Shown here piece after piece: positions 45,587 through 55,972 of a stretch of DNA of 64,000 bases; within the stretch, counting starts at the first letter, position 1, and each line of letters begins with the position of its first letter. A program made the position numbers and the translations under genes. The DNA lies in assembly GCF_027943255.1 (NCBI RefSeq), contig NC_072896.1, positions 124,527,879 to 124,591,878 on the forward strand, in the 5' to 3' direction. The stretch comes from Anastrepha obliqua (Eukaryota; Arthropoda; Insecta; Diptera; Tephritidae). The notes under the pieces were generated by a model. The model searched no databases, had not been told where the DNA came from, and saw only the letters and a program-made list of their open reading frames with translations.

Positions 45587-46640
45587 GCGTACTTGCACAT
45601 TTCCAACAACATTTCGTATATTTTTTATGGTTTATTATTTTCTTATTATGTTATGCGTGGCCTTTGTTGTACTCAATAATGAAGTTGAAATTATCTTTGT
45701 TTTATTGTTGCTTTATTTTTTTTGAGTAGATAATTGATAATGTGAATTCGCTAATGTTTGCTGCAAATGAAATATGTGTGTATGCCTGTGTGGTGGTCGA
45801 AGGGGGCCGTAGGGTTGGGCAAATTATTGATTGGCAGTGTTGAAACGCCGCCAACAGCCAGAAAAATGTCTGAGAGCCAAGTGCCGTGTGGTGCTGTGGA
45901 TGCGGCCTGTAATTGCATGCAACTGCTGCTGCTGCTGCTGTTGCAAGTTAAACTGATTTACATGCAAATTTACGAAACAATTTGCGCATAATTAGCATTT
46001 TTGCGCTCGACTGGCTGAAACTCGTTTTCGCTGCTCATAAAAAGGCAAGCTCAAGTTTTTTACGGTCGCTATTTTGAAGCGTTAAATTTTTATAAAGCTT
46101 TACTGTAAAAGTATGTAATTATGTATGTAGATCGAACTGCACGAATAGTTTTAACTAACACAGCACCACAGTGCCCCTCCTATACGTTTTTTGCATGCCA
46201 CAGACAAATTTAATGGACTTCTTTATAACTACAAAATACCATTTACGTTTTTCAATAAATAAATAATCAACAAATATGCAATAATCAAAATGTCACGCTT
46301 GGGCGCCCCATTGGCAGTTGCTCGAACGCAGGCAAATCGCCAACAGCCAACAGCCATCAGCTATCAGCCAACATTCTAACCGCTCAACCGTTGAAGCGTC
46401 AAGCAAATCGAGCGTCTAAATTTGTCGTAGCTTTCATAAAAAAATGTGTATACTCGTAAAATGTTCAATAAAAGCGCTCGATAGGTGGTCGGCAATTAAG
46501 TGACAATTTGTCTATTGTTCCGTTAGAAATGCCAAAAAAGGGCGCTCCATATTTTCATACAACAGACACCAACTCATTTGCGTACACCTCCAGTAGAAGT
46601 GAACGTAAAAGCCACATGGCACATCTGATACGCCAAAGTA
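44893..46640. other. Unique-looking non-coding DNA with a CA microsatellite
   Basis: (CA)12 at 45554-45578 and a CTG run (45924-45942). No recognisable exon. AAACGTCATA- and CAGCCAACAGCCA-type short repeats near 46325-46370. Confidence 0.45.
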
Positions 46641-46649
46641 AAAAATATG

Positions 46650-47940
46650 TTAAACTTAATAGAGAGTGACGGATGAAATAAGTCCAACAAATGATATCTT
46701 AAGACTAACTTTTTTAATTGGAACAACTTTTTTAGAGATTCTCTGGATCATGCTTTTTATCATATCTAAAAAACCTACTATTAAAAGTAGTAAACAATAT
46801 TCCAAGGTAATATAAATGCTTCTCTGGACTAAGCAGACAGGATAAGCATCGGAACGCAACCACATTCCATACGCCTCTCATTATGCCAATCGTTTTGCAT
46901 GGCGCATGAGCACGGACAATGAGCAACCGCGATGGCGTGAATTGGAAGATTTACATTCAAAACGGAGAAGAGTTTGACTTCTAATTAGCGTCAGCTCACA
47001 CGAGAAATCAAAAGCAACTGGCGTGCTCTACTAAAACTTAGCCGAAAGCACTTAAAATCGCTCAGAAAAAGAGGTTAATGATATAGAAATTATAAAGTGG
47101 ATAATAAATAAATTCCAGTAACCTAATTATTAACCCAATGACTTAAAAATTGTCGTCAGAAGAACCACAAGATTGAAGCGTGCATCAGCTATGTAAAGAG
47201 CGGTGAGAAAAACCGCGAGATTCAACTTTTCCATAATACCTTTGTTAACTTTACCTTCGAGATTCCCACCCTGGGAATTTCCTCCATCCAATTTCATCAC
47301 CAGCCTCCTCATGTATCCCAAAACAAAACACCTCTAAGCCTGTTTACCAAATGCTATGCTCAGACATCAAGTATTCCAAAGACTGGAATTTTATTTACGC
47401 TGACGGCTTTAAGCAAAACGATTCAACTACATTTGTTCTGGTATCTGATAAGGAAACATTACTTGGCACTGATCTTCTATTCCCATACAAATCGATTGTT
47501 ACCAGCTAGACGATTGCTATTGACTACACCTCCTCTACTAAGGGAAAATATATTATATAATCTGCACGGGCAGTAAATTTGACATTGTAACCGAACAACG
47601 GGTAAACAGAAGGAAAAGGAAGAAGTGGCTTTGGATTAGAGGTTGACGATCGACAGTGGCTAATTAAGTGCGTATTAATCGCTTCAATCTACTTATGAAT
47701 TTCACCAGGTGTGTAATATTATATTTAAATCCGCAATAGCCGCAGATGTGGCAAAATAGTGAGAGCCCAGAGGTCTAAATCTTTGCGCGACGAGAGTAGG
47801 GCAGCTGAGAAGATGGTATCTGTTATCTATAGTATTACTGTAAGAAAGAAAGGGATTACATACCAACTAATTATTCCAATAGGAGCCGCACTGCAGCAGA
47901 CTAAAAAACCGGCTCCGACTAAAAGCATAAAAGAAACTTA
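46650..47940 (+). mobile_element. Very degraded LINE with RNase H trace
   Basis: At 47385-47580 the plus strand reads FIYADGFKQNDSTTFVLVSD, KETLLGTDLL and KYIICTGSKFDIV, which resembles the RNase H domain of I-group LINEs (first Asp in YADG, a later acidic block lost). Upstream pieces (WRMSTDNEQPRWRELEDL near 46895; NWRALLKLSRKHLKSLRKRG near 47020) may belong to the same element but I cannot name them. Stops are frequent. Confidence 0.4.
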
Positions 47941-48160
47941 AAATTGACGCTTACATCCTTTTTTGGTGTTTGGCTGAGCTCCTCCTTATATTTGTGGTGT
48001 GCGTCTAGATGTTGTGCCACAAATGGAGGGACCTGCAGTATTAAGACGACTCCGAACGGCAGCTATTTTTTATGAGGTCCTTTTTAATGGCAGAAATACA
48101 GTTTGCCATTGCTTGTCCCCCCCGGCCACTTTTTATTAATTTTGATGTTTCATGCATGGA
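47941..48160 (-). mobile_element. SINE S1, lacking most of the tRNA head
   Basis: Minus strand; plus-strand order AATTGACGCTTACATCC (3' end, mutated GCGCCAATT), GAGCTCCTCCTTATATTTGT, GGTGTGCGTCTAGATGTTGT, CGACTCCGAACGGCAG and CAGAAATACAGTTTGCC, ending around ATTTTGATGTTTCATGC. Box A and B sequences are gone. Confidence 0.78.
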
Positions 48161-48428
48161 GAATTCAAGCTACGCAAATATCACTCACCAGACCTTCTAA
48201 AAGGAATATGCGCCCCAATTCACTCAGCGCCTACTATCCACTGTCCATTATTCACATAATAGACTACTGCTCCATGTACAATAACACTAGAAGCAACATA
48301 TTTGAAGACAGGAAACCTTGAGATAAAGGAGATTTCTCTAAAAAATATGACAACATTTACGATTTTATTTATAAAATTAGACTGGTTTATGTTTCTTAAT
48401 TTTGTTTGTTTATCTACTAGTGCCATTC
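48161..48428. other. Unassigned sequence
   Basis: AT-rich; no feature recognised. Confidence 0.35.
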
Positions 48429-48639
48429 GTAGGTTAGGTTATGGGGCTAGGGTGTAAGATATTATACTTTAAGAAACTGCAAAAAAAAATCCAATTTTTT
48501 TTTTTTAATTCTGACTACCCCTATCCACTTATGTTAGAAAGTGCTGGCTGATCTATAAAAAGATCTCACTTAGGGCCCACTGTGTTACCAGTGCTATGTA
48601 CAGTAGATTCTGTTTTTATGCGGTATATATGTACGTTCC

Positions 48640-50872
48640 TTGTTGCAGCCAAACTGCGCACACCTCTCTGTGCAGCGAAAAACGTGCATCTACCTACGCA
48701 AAGAATGTTCGACATCGAAAAGCTGCAATCACAACAGACAGCCAGAAGATTCGCCACTCGACTCTCACTAATGCTCTCAGAGAGTTCTGCCCAACAAACC
48801 GGCATCCACGAACAATGGAGCAACATTTCTCGTTCTCTACGTACCGCCGCCGAAGAAGAAATCGGAATCCGGCGAGCCCGAAAAAACAATTGGTACGACG
48901 AGGAATGTCATGCTGCCGCAGAAAGAAAGGAAGCCGCCTATAGAACCACGCTGCGATCGGGCGCAACGCGAGCCATGTGGGATCGCTACAGAGAGCTGAA
49001 AAAGGAAGAGAGACGTATTATCCGAAAGAAGAAACGAGAGACCGAAATACGTGAGTGCGAAGAGCTTGAGATGCTGGCCAACAGGAACAACGCCCGAAAA
49101 TTCTACCAGAAAGTTCGGCGGCTTAGAGAAGGTTTCAAGACCGGGGCGTTTTCCTGTAAGAACAAAGACGGCGAACTGGTGACTGACGTACAGAAATCTT
49201 AAATTATGGAGGGAACACTTCTCGAACCTATTAAATAGTGACAGCTGCGCATGTCACCGAGAAAGTGAAGATCCCGATACCCCAATCGTTGACGACGGAA
49301 TTGTCGTTCCGCTACCCGATCATGACGAGGTGAGAATAGCAATATCACGGCTAAAGAACAACAAAGCCGCGGGCGCCGACGGACTGCCGGGTGAGCTATT
49401 CAAACATGGCGGTGAGGAGCTGGTAAGGTGCATGCATCAGCTTCTATGCAAAATATGGTCGGATGAAAGCATGCCTGCCGATTGGAATTTAAGTGTGCTC
49501 TGCCCAATCCATAAGAAGGGCGATCCTGCAATTTGTGCCAATTACCGCGGCATTAGTCTTCTAAATATCGCCTATAAGGTTCTAGCGAGCGTATTGTGTG
49601 AAAGGCTGAAGCCCACCGTCAACCAACTGATTGGACCTTATCAGTGTGGTTTCAGACCTGGAAAGTCTACCATCGACCAAATATTCTCAATACGCCAAAT
49701 CTTGGAAAAGACCCATGAAAGGAGAATCGACACACACCATCTTTTCGTCGACTTCAAAGCTGCATTCGACAGTACGGAAAGGAGTTACCTGTATGCCGCG
49801 ATGTCTGAATTTGGTATCCCCGCAAAACTAATACGGCTGGCTATGCAAGATGATGTTGCCCAACACCAGCAGCGCCGTCAGAATTGGGAAGGACCTCTCC
49901 GAGCCGTTTGATACCAAACGAGGTTTCAGACAGGGTGACTCGCTGTCGTGTGACTTCTTTAACCTGATGTTGGAGAGGATCGTACGAGCCGCAGAACTTA
50001 ATCGCTCAGGCACAATTTTTTATAAGAGCGTACAATTGCTGGCGTATGCCGATGATATTGACATCATCAGCCTTAACAACCGCACTGTTAGTTCTGCCTT
50101 CTCCAAACTGGATAAAGAGGCAAAGTGAATGGGTCTGGTGGTGAACGAGGACAAAACGAAGTACCTCCTGTCTTCAAACAAACAGCCAGCGCACTCGCGT
50201 ATCGGCACCCACGTCACTGTAGACAGTTATAATTTCGAGGTTGTAAAAGACTTCGTCTATTTAGGGACCAGCACTAACACCGATAACAATGTCAGCCTTG
50301 AAATCCAACGTAGAATCTCTCTTGCCAACAAGTGCTACTTTGGACTAAGTAGGCAATTGAGTAGTAAAGTCCTCTCTCGACGAACAAAACTAACACTCTA
50401 CAAGACTCTCATCATGCCCGTCCTAACGTATGGCGCAGAAGCTTGGACGATGACAACATCCGATGAAGCGACGCTTGGAGTGTTCGAGAGAAAGATTCTG
50501 CGTAAGATTTTTGGACCTTTGCACGTTGGCAACGGCGAATATCGCTGACGATGGAACGATGAGCTGTATGAGCTTTACGACGACATAGACATAGCGTAGC
50601 GAATAAAGATCCAGCGGCTACGTTGGCTGGGTCATGTCGTCCGAATGGATACAAACGCTCCGGCTTTGAAAGTATTCGATGCGGTACCAGCTGGTGGTAG
50701 CAGAGGAAGAGGGCGGCCTCCACTGCGTTGGAAAGATCAGGTGGAGAAGGACTTGGCTTCACTTGGTGTGTCCAACTGGCGCCGGTTAGCACGAGAAAGA
50801 AACGACTGGCGCGCTTTGTTAAACTCGGCCAAAATCGCGTAAGCGGTTATAGCGCCAATTAAGAAGAAGAAG
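48640..50872 (+). mobile_element. RTE LINE, 5'-truncated, with 13-bp TSD
   Basis: Flanked by ATATGTACGTTCC at 48627-48639 and 50873-50885. It runs from the end of the endonuclease through the full reverse transcriptase to the 3' end AGCGCCAATT followed by AAGAAGAAGAAG. The 3' 50 bp (CTCGGCCAAAATCGCG... at 50824) resembles the end of SINE S1. It inserted into a pogo element. The intact duplication and long open frames point to a recent event, but stops at CpG-derived TGA codons show some decay. Confidence 0.92.
48663..50842 (+). pseudogene. RTE LINE ORF2 (endonuclease end, reverse transcriptase)
   Basis: The N-terminal part (48663-49202) has the linker after the endonuclease, with NWYDEECHAAAERKEAAY and RRIIRKKKRETEIRE. 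After a frameshift near 49200 the fingers and palm follow: LKNNKAAGADGLPGELFK, CPIHKKGDPAICANYRGISL, HHLFVDFKAAFDSTER (first catalytic block) and, after a frameshift near 49850, GFRQGDSLSCDFFNL and LLAYADDIDII (intact YADD at about 50042). A TGA at 50126 (usually Arg), TGA at 50546 and TAG near 50597 break the rest: FVYLGTSTNTDNN, LYKTLIMPVLTYGAEAWTM, FERKILRKIFGPL, RLRWLGHVVRM, GRGRPPLRWKDQ. Otherwise almost complete. Confidence 0.9.
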
Positions 50873-50942
50873 ATATGTACGTTCCGCAAGAAACAGCATA
50901 AAAGAAACAGCATAAAAAAAGCTACCAGTTCTATAGTAAAAC

Positions 50943-51105
50943 TATAGATACGTTTCAAAAGTGCTAAGAACCGCATTAATCTGAAATAATGTAATAAAAT
51001 CGCATAAAAAAGGGGTACTAGCCCATATTATAACTATAGATACGTTCCATAGACCGCATGAATCTGAAATAATTAAATAAAATCGCATAAACAAAAAATT
51101 GTATT
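50943..51105 (+). repeat. Two-copy internal repeat of the pogo element
   Basis: CTATAGATACGTT...CCGCATTAATCTGAAATAAT...AAAATCGCATAAA (from 50943) is repeated from about 51041 with a shorter spacer. It repeats the CCGCATAAA theme of the terminal repeats (also at 51402, 51418 and 51433), so the ends of this element carry an array of related motifs. Confidence 0.65.
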
Positions 51106-51841
51106 TTTGAAAATTATATCTTTATTTAAGAAACGTCAGAAACCAAAAATAAATTTACATCGTCAGAAATAGAATCAGACAATACCCGCATGTTGCGCAT
51201 TCGTTTAGGATTTGGCGTAAAATCACTTCCGTCACTTGAGGAAATGTACACGCCTGATCTGGATGGTTATGCAGGCGGTTCCATACTTGTAGGGTTAGCA
51301 TTTTTGATGTAATCTGTGATGAGTTTTTGCTTAGCTGGTTTAGAATCTTGTTTATACAATTTTCGATAGGTCGACATGCATTCTTTAATTTTTTTAAAAA
51401 CCGCACTATTTCAAACCCGCATAAGAAGAAAACCGCATAAAAACAGAATCTACTGTATTTGGAGTTGAAGATATTACCGTAATTTATTATGTAATTTGTG
51501 ATGCACCTTCTAGCGAGTTTTAGCAAGTCGGTCAGCTTTGTGTCAGCAATATCCTGCAATGATGAAAAATATATTGATCGTAGGCACATTTGTCGAGCCC
51601 TACAAATAGCGGGCACCTGGCAAAGTAGTTGCTCCAAAGTACTCCTAGGATTCGTTTCGTTGCTTTGGACTAATCCCATTTTGGCTGCGTGACATGCGGT
51701 GAGGCAGTGTTCCGTCAATAATCCAACAAATATTTTGCAGTTTCTTCTAAAGAGTGACAAAATAAAGTTTGTAGTTTTCGTATCCCAAGTCCTTAGCATA
51801 ATTTTGGGACAAAATGTAGTGCCATTCATAATGTAATATAA

Positions 51842-51990
51842 TTATTCATAATTATTTTTCTAATAAATAAATAAAAAATAAAATAAAAATTAAAAAATAT
51901 ATAAAAAAATAAAAAACAGAAATAAATAAATAAAAAAATCAATAAAACATTTAAAAATAAATAAATATATAAACAATAATATAAAAAAAA
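51842..51990. repeat. AAAT-rich simple sequence
   Basis: Only A and T with rare G or C, in AAATAAAT-like units. A similar tract lies at 53057-53157, so the LOA copy between them may have entered an A-rich region. Confidence 0.6.
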
Positions 51991-51992
51991 AA

Positions 51993-53050
51993 TTAGGTTA
52001 GGTTAGGTTAGTCTGGTTAGGAATAAGCCACGCATAGACCTTTTGGTCTCCAGCGATACCAGATGGAGACAGACCTCTATGAATACTGAAAGTAGACATC
52101 ATGTAGGATGTCAGCGCTTTTGGCGAATCTAAGTAGAGCTGGAAGATCCGCTTTTGAGACTTCCTCCAGACCCTCAAACAATGTGGCGCCCAGGCATGTT
52201 AAACGCGTTTTTACCTAATAATGCCGGACAGACGCACAGAAGGTGTTCTAAAGTTTCTTCAACATCTTCTCTGCATTTGCTGCATTTGTCCGTGTTAGCA
52301 ATTCCTATCTTTTACGCATGTGTAGCCAGTAGATTATGACCTGTAAGCATATCTATGATAGCTCTGCAGTCCTTTCGCGAGAGCGTAATCACGAATTGAG
52401 TCAGTTTTTTGTCGTTAGTTCTACACATAACTTTTGCTGTTTTGCATGTGGTCAGATTAGTCCACCTAGCTTCCACTCGCCTTTTCATGAAGTTGTCCAT
52501 TTCATTGTATATTGTATTTAGCGATTTTGGTATGTCTCTTGTTCAAATGGTAGTTAACAGCACTTTTTGCTATCTCATATACTATTTCGTTCCCCACAAT
52601 GCCTTTGTGACCAGGTGCCCAGTAGATATGCAGCCCACTGTTGGGGCTAGCCCTTCTATGGCCTCCCTGCTCCGTTGAACATTTTTGGACTTAATACTAT
52701 ATGAGCTTATTGCTGCTTGACTGTCCACGTATATATTAATTATTGTTTTCTTTCTTGTTCTTGTGTAGGCTAGCTCCGCGGCTTTCCCCACAGCAAAAAC
52801 TTCCGCTTGGAAAATACTGCTGTGGTCTGGCAGCTTGATAGGCTGCCTTATCCTTAGTTTTGAGCAGTAAATGCGCGCCAACACTCCGTCTAAAGTTTTA
52901 GAGCCGTCTGTGTAGTTGTGAATAGTCCTATGGCCAGGCTTCATGCCTTTTGTGCCATCCGTCCTCTTCAATTGTAGTACGAAACCTTCTCTTCCAATTA
53001 AAGTACGGAGTCATGCAGTCTGTGCAACCTGAACAGCACTGTGTATTATT
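51993..53050 (-). mobile_element. LOA-like LINE (second subfamily), 5'-truncated
   Basis: Minus-strand RNase H and tail: IHNYTDGSKTLDGVLARIYC (first Asp), FQAEVFAVGKAAELAY (Glu), IYVDSQAAISSYS (second Asp), then STGHLVTKALWG, in which GHKGI-type sequence has been altered. After a frame change: RWTNLTTCKTAK, LSRKDCRAIIDMLTGHNLLA, then KCSKCREDVEETLEHLLCVC. The 3' end is the AACCT tail (plus strand TTAGGTTAGGTTAGGTTAG from 51993). It differs from the long LOA copy and matches the copy at 58140 better. Confidence 0.85.
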
Positions 53051-53056
53051 ATTAGT

Positions 53057-53157
53057 ATTAAAAATGAAAAAAAAAAAAAATGAATTAAAACTTAAACCTA
53101 AAAAAAAAAAAATAATAATAATTAAAAAATAAAATAAAATAAATAAATAAAATAAAA
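53057..53157. repeat. A-rich simple sequence
   Basis: A-rich tract with AAAT and AAAATAATAATAATT patterns. Confidence 0.7.
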
Positions 53158-54846
53158 TGTTAGAAACTCATTAGATCCATTTAAGTCCATAATTAGGAAA
53201 ATATTGGATATAAGAAAAAAAGCGTACCTATATACCTTTATTCTAAATAGTGCGATTCTTTTAACCAGAAGAAGTTTTTTCCTAATGACCATAGTAAGTA
53301 AATCGTTCTGGCACATTCTACACTTTCTGCCAGAATCGAGTTTCCCAAATTCGTACTGAATCGTTAAGTAAAAAGTTTCAGTAATCGCTTGTCGTGTTCG
53401 ATTTTCCCTAAATTGTGTGCGCACACACCTTTAAATGCTCCACTCTTCCCATACTTCCTCACACCACAACTCATTATTGTCGCGCTCCAGCGAACTGTCA
53501 TTATTTTGATATTTAGGAACTTTGTTGAAAACTCGTAAATTATCTGTTATTATTAGGCACCGCTCGTAGGCTTCAATTGTCGTCATCATCATCGTCGTCG
53601 TCCCAACGACCAACGCCAAACCACTACAGCTGCAATGCCATCATCGATGCCATCACCATTGCCATTAACGTTGCCAATTGACGTCGGCGGCAGCTAAGCC
53701 AAAGCGATCGCCATCGCCATCACCAACACCATCAAGCATTGCCAGCAAATCGCTGACACAGCTATAAACTTACACAAACTTACTTAATGCAAAAACAAGA
53801 ATGTTCACATATACATGCACATATGTTTGTATGTATGTAAGTTTGTGGAAAAGTAATATTGGTTTGAGTTTATTAAACATTTTTGGATTTTCGTCAATTT
53901 CCCAATTTTGGTGGGTACCCATCACCGTTAATGATTTTCACCTTTGTCGTAAGTTTTGGTGAATGTACATTAGTATTATGACGGCTTTGCGAGTATATAC
54001 ATACACATATGGTACAACAATAATGTGGGTATGTGTAAGTGTATATTTTGTACGCCCGATTTCTGCGGCATGCGATGCCTCGCCTGCTTGTTGGCTGCTA
54101 GCCGTACTTTGACGGTTGCGTAGGAGCAATTCATTGACATTTTCATTGCCGTGGAAAGTAGACGTTTGGCGTTTAAAGTTACTCCAGCATGTGCCACTAA
54201 ATGGGCTCTCCTGCCTCCTTTTTTCCCAACTCTGACAAAGAGACCTCGTTGGCCGTCTGCCAGCTGGCGTATTTGCTTGCCTCGTAATTCACTGCACCAC
54301 ATAATAATCACAATAATGAATGTTGACAACACCCTGCAATAAGTATTTGGCGAGCAACGTTGCTGTGGCGTGAAACGATAAAGTCAAAAATTTTCTGCCA
54401 CAAATGCAATTACCTGGTGTGGCGGCATAAATAGGTGATTTATCCACTTTCAATATAATGCAAGTAATTGAGCACTTCCTCGAACTCTTCCTCCTCTGCA
54501 TAGTTGTGATTGCGTAGTGCCGTTATGGCGGCGCAAATTCATTGAATTCGTGTCGTGCGGGGCTGAAGTGGCTTATTGGAGGTGGGGATGTGGTCATACG
54601 TTGTGGGTGGGCGCTCGATTGGCACTAAATATTAAATTTGATGGATTGTTGGAAATGGTGGTTTGCGACCACAAAGCACCAACTTCACATTTTTAATATA
54701 TATGTAACCACTTATATGTTTTTACCTATGTACTTAGTTATTTATTTATATATATATATATTTAGTTATTTACCTTCACATTTTTTCAACTAGCGTGCAG
54801 GCTGAGTTCCTTTTTTGTGCTATAAAGCCAGGAACTACGAAAATAT
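53158..54846. other. Unique-looking non-coding DNA
   Basis: Host-type sequence with an imperfect CATCATCATCGTCGTCG tract (53584-53601) and CATCGCCATCACCA-type repeats at 53640-53740. A TA run lies at 54748-54761. The ORFs here lack motifs. Confidence 0.45.
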
Positions 54847-54847
54847 A

Positions 54848-55345
54848 GGGTTTTCCAATAAGAGGTGTTATTTTGATATTCAAAGAAAAATACTACTTTT
54901 TAGTATAAATGATCGGATGTTTATTTCATTATAAAGAGGAAGGTATGCCGTTAATAGTGGAAAATAACATCAGGCAAATGGCCACCACGACCACGCTTAC
55001 GGGACAATATCCTTTTCTTGAAATTTTCCATAACCGAATTGCAAAGTGGCTGCCCTATGTCCTCGATAGCCTCACGAATTCCATCTTTGAGGTCTTAAAT
55101 CGACCCTGGGCTGTTGGCGTAGACCTTCTCTTTCACGTGGCCCCAAAGAAAAAAGTCACAAGGTGTTAAATCACAAGATCTCGGTGGCCAATTCTGATCA
55201 CCTCTTCGAGAGATAACACGGTCCGGAAACTTTTCCCGTCAATGGTTTCGTTGCTTGTATGGCACGTAGCGTCTTGTTGAAAATGAACGTTGTCCAGATC
55301 AATACTATCCGATTCCGGCCATAAAAAATCGTTAATCATCTCTCA
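54848..55345 (-). pseudogene. Mariner-like transposase, C-terminal half
   Basis: Minus strand: EMINDFLWPESDSIDLDNVH, FQQDATCHTSNETID (second Asp motif with one residue missing), then in other frames NWPPRSCDLTPCDFFLWG and HVKEKVYANSP, ending with GHLPDVIFHY-like sequence near 54960. The left end GGGTTTTCCAATAAGAGGTG at 54849 looks like the terminal repeat. The N-terminal half is absent; the Tigger element begins 27 bp beyond. Confidence 0.75.
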
Positions 55346-55617
55346 ACAATATGCGGATGTCAAGTGGAAGTACAGTAGAAGCTCGATTCTTGCACACTTC
55401 GATACTTGCAACACATTTTTTTTCATTGCGCACTTAGTACTTACGACATTAGAAAATGTTTGCCTCGATTTTTGCAACATTTTGCGTTTTGTCTTTCTCT
55501 TTTGCTCTTTTTACGTTATATTTTTGATAATAAAGCTCGGGAAAGCACCGTCCAAGGCATTCTGAGAATGACATTTTTTGAATTGAATCATCTGAATGAA
55601 TTTAGGGGAAATACAAT

Positions 55618-55909
55618 GTGTATAAATATATATATATTTATATATATATATATATAATTGGCGCGTACACCGTTTTTGGGTGTTTGGCATGGACGGACCT
55701 ACAGTTTCAAGCCGACTCCGAATGGCAGATATTTTTGTGTGGAGCTTTTTCATGGCAGAAATACACTCGGAGATTTGCCATTGCCTGCCGAGGGGCGACC
55801 GCTATTAGAAAAATGTTTTTCTTAATTTTGGTGTTTCACCGTAGGTTCTCTCTGTGAATTTCGAATGGCAGTCACGCTCTAACCCATTCGGCTACGGCGG
55901 CTGCCATCT
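55618..55909 (-). mobile_element. SINE S1, near full length, with 8-bp TSD
   Basis: Flanked by AATACAAT at 55610-55617 and 55910-55917. Minus orientation: long TA tail and AATTGGCGCGTACACC at the left, tRNA head (CCCATTCGGCTACGGCGG) at the right. It lacks about 50 bp of the 3' body (the CTCCTCCTATTTGTGGTGTG block), so it is a deletion variant. Sits inside the Tigger element ahead of the transposase. Confidence 0.9.
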
Positions 55910-55972
55910 AATACAATAATTTGCTGACGAAATGACAGTTTCGCATTAACTTTTGCGTGGTGTGGTCTCATA

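Larger units (their letters stand above)
48601..51455 (-). mobile_element. Pogo/Tigger-like DNA transposon, 23-bp perfect TIRs, holding an RTE LINE
   Basis: Positions 48601-48623 and the reverse complement of 51433-51455 are identical over 23 bp (CAGTAGATTCTGTTTTTATG...), flanked by TA at 48599-48600 and 51456-51457. Start CAGTA and TA target are characteristic of pogo elements. Without the LINE and one duplication it is about 609 bp. On the minus strand 51400-51160 reads YRKLYKQDSKPAKQKLITDY, then PSRSGVYISSSDGSDFTPN and SDSISDDVNLFLVSD, which I take as the acidic C-terminal tail of the lost transposase. A ~95-bp unit containing CTATAGATACGTT and CCGCATNAATCTGAAATAAT occurs twice (50943-51035 and 51041-51105). 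Confidence 0.82.
48429..51840 (-). mobile_element. LOA-like LINE 3' end, split by a pogo element
   Basis: Minus-strand pieces at 51840-51458 and 48598-48429. The first reads TNFILSLFRRNCKIFVGLLT, EHCLTACHAAKMGL, LEQLLCQVPAICRARQMCL and LTDLLKLARR, the Cys/His-type tail after RNase H. The second is a 3' UTR whose minus strand contains GGTAACACAGTGGGCCCTAA and ends in ATAACCTAACCTACG, the AACCT tail of this LINE group (plus strand GTAGGTTAGGTTAT at 48429-48442). The gap is exactly filled by the pogo element at 48601-51455 with its TA duplication. Confidence 0.72.

Noticed and set aside
46656..46926. Minus-strand ORFs near 46.7-46.9 kb as membrane proteins
   Set aside because: Hydrophobic runs come from AT-rich DNA; the plus strand is better explained as a decayed LINE.
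51993..52012. TTAGG-like repeats as a sign of telomere sequence or chromosome end
   Set aside because: Each tract is short and follows LINE coding sequence or 3' UTR on the correct side, so these are LINE tails; Diptera also lack TTAGG telomeres.
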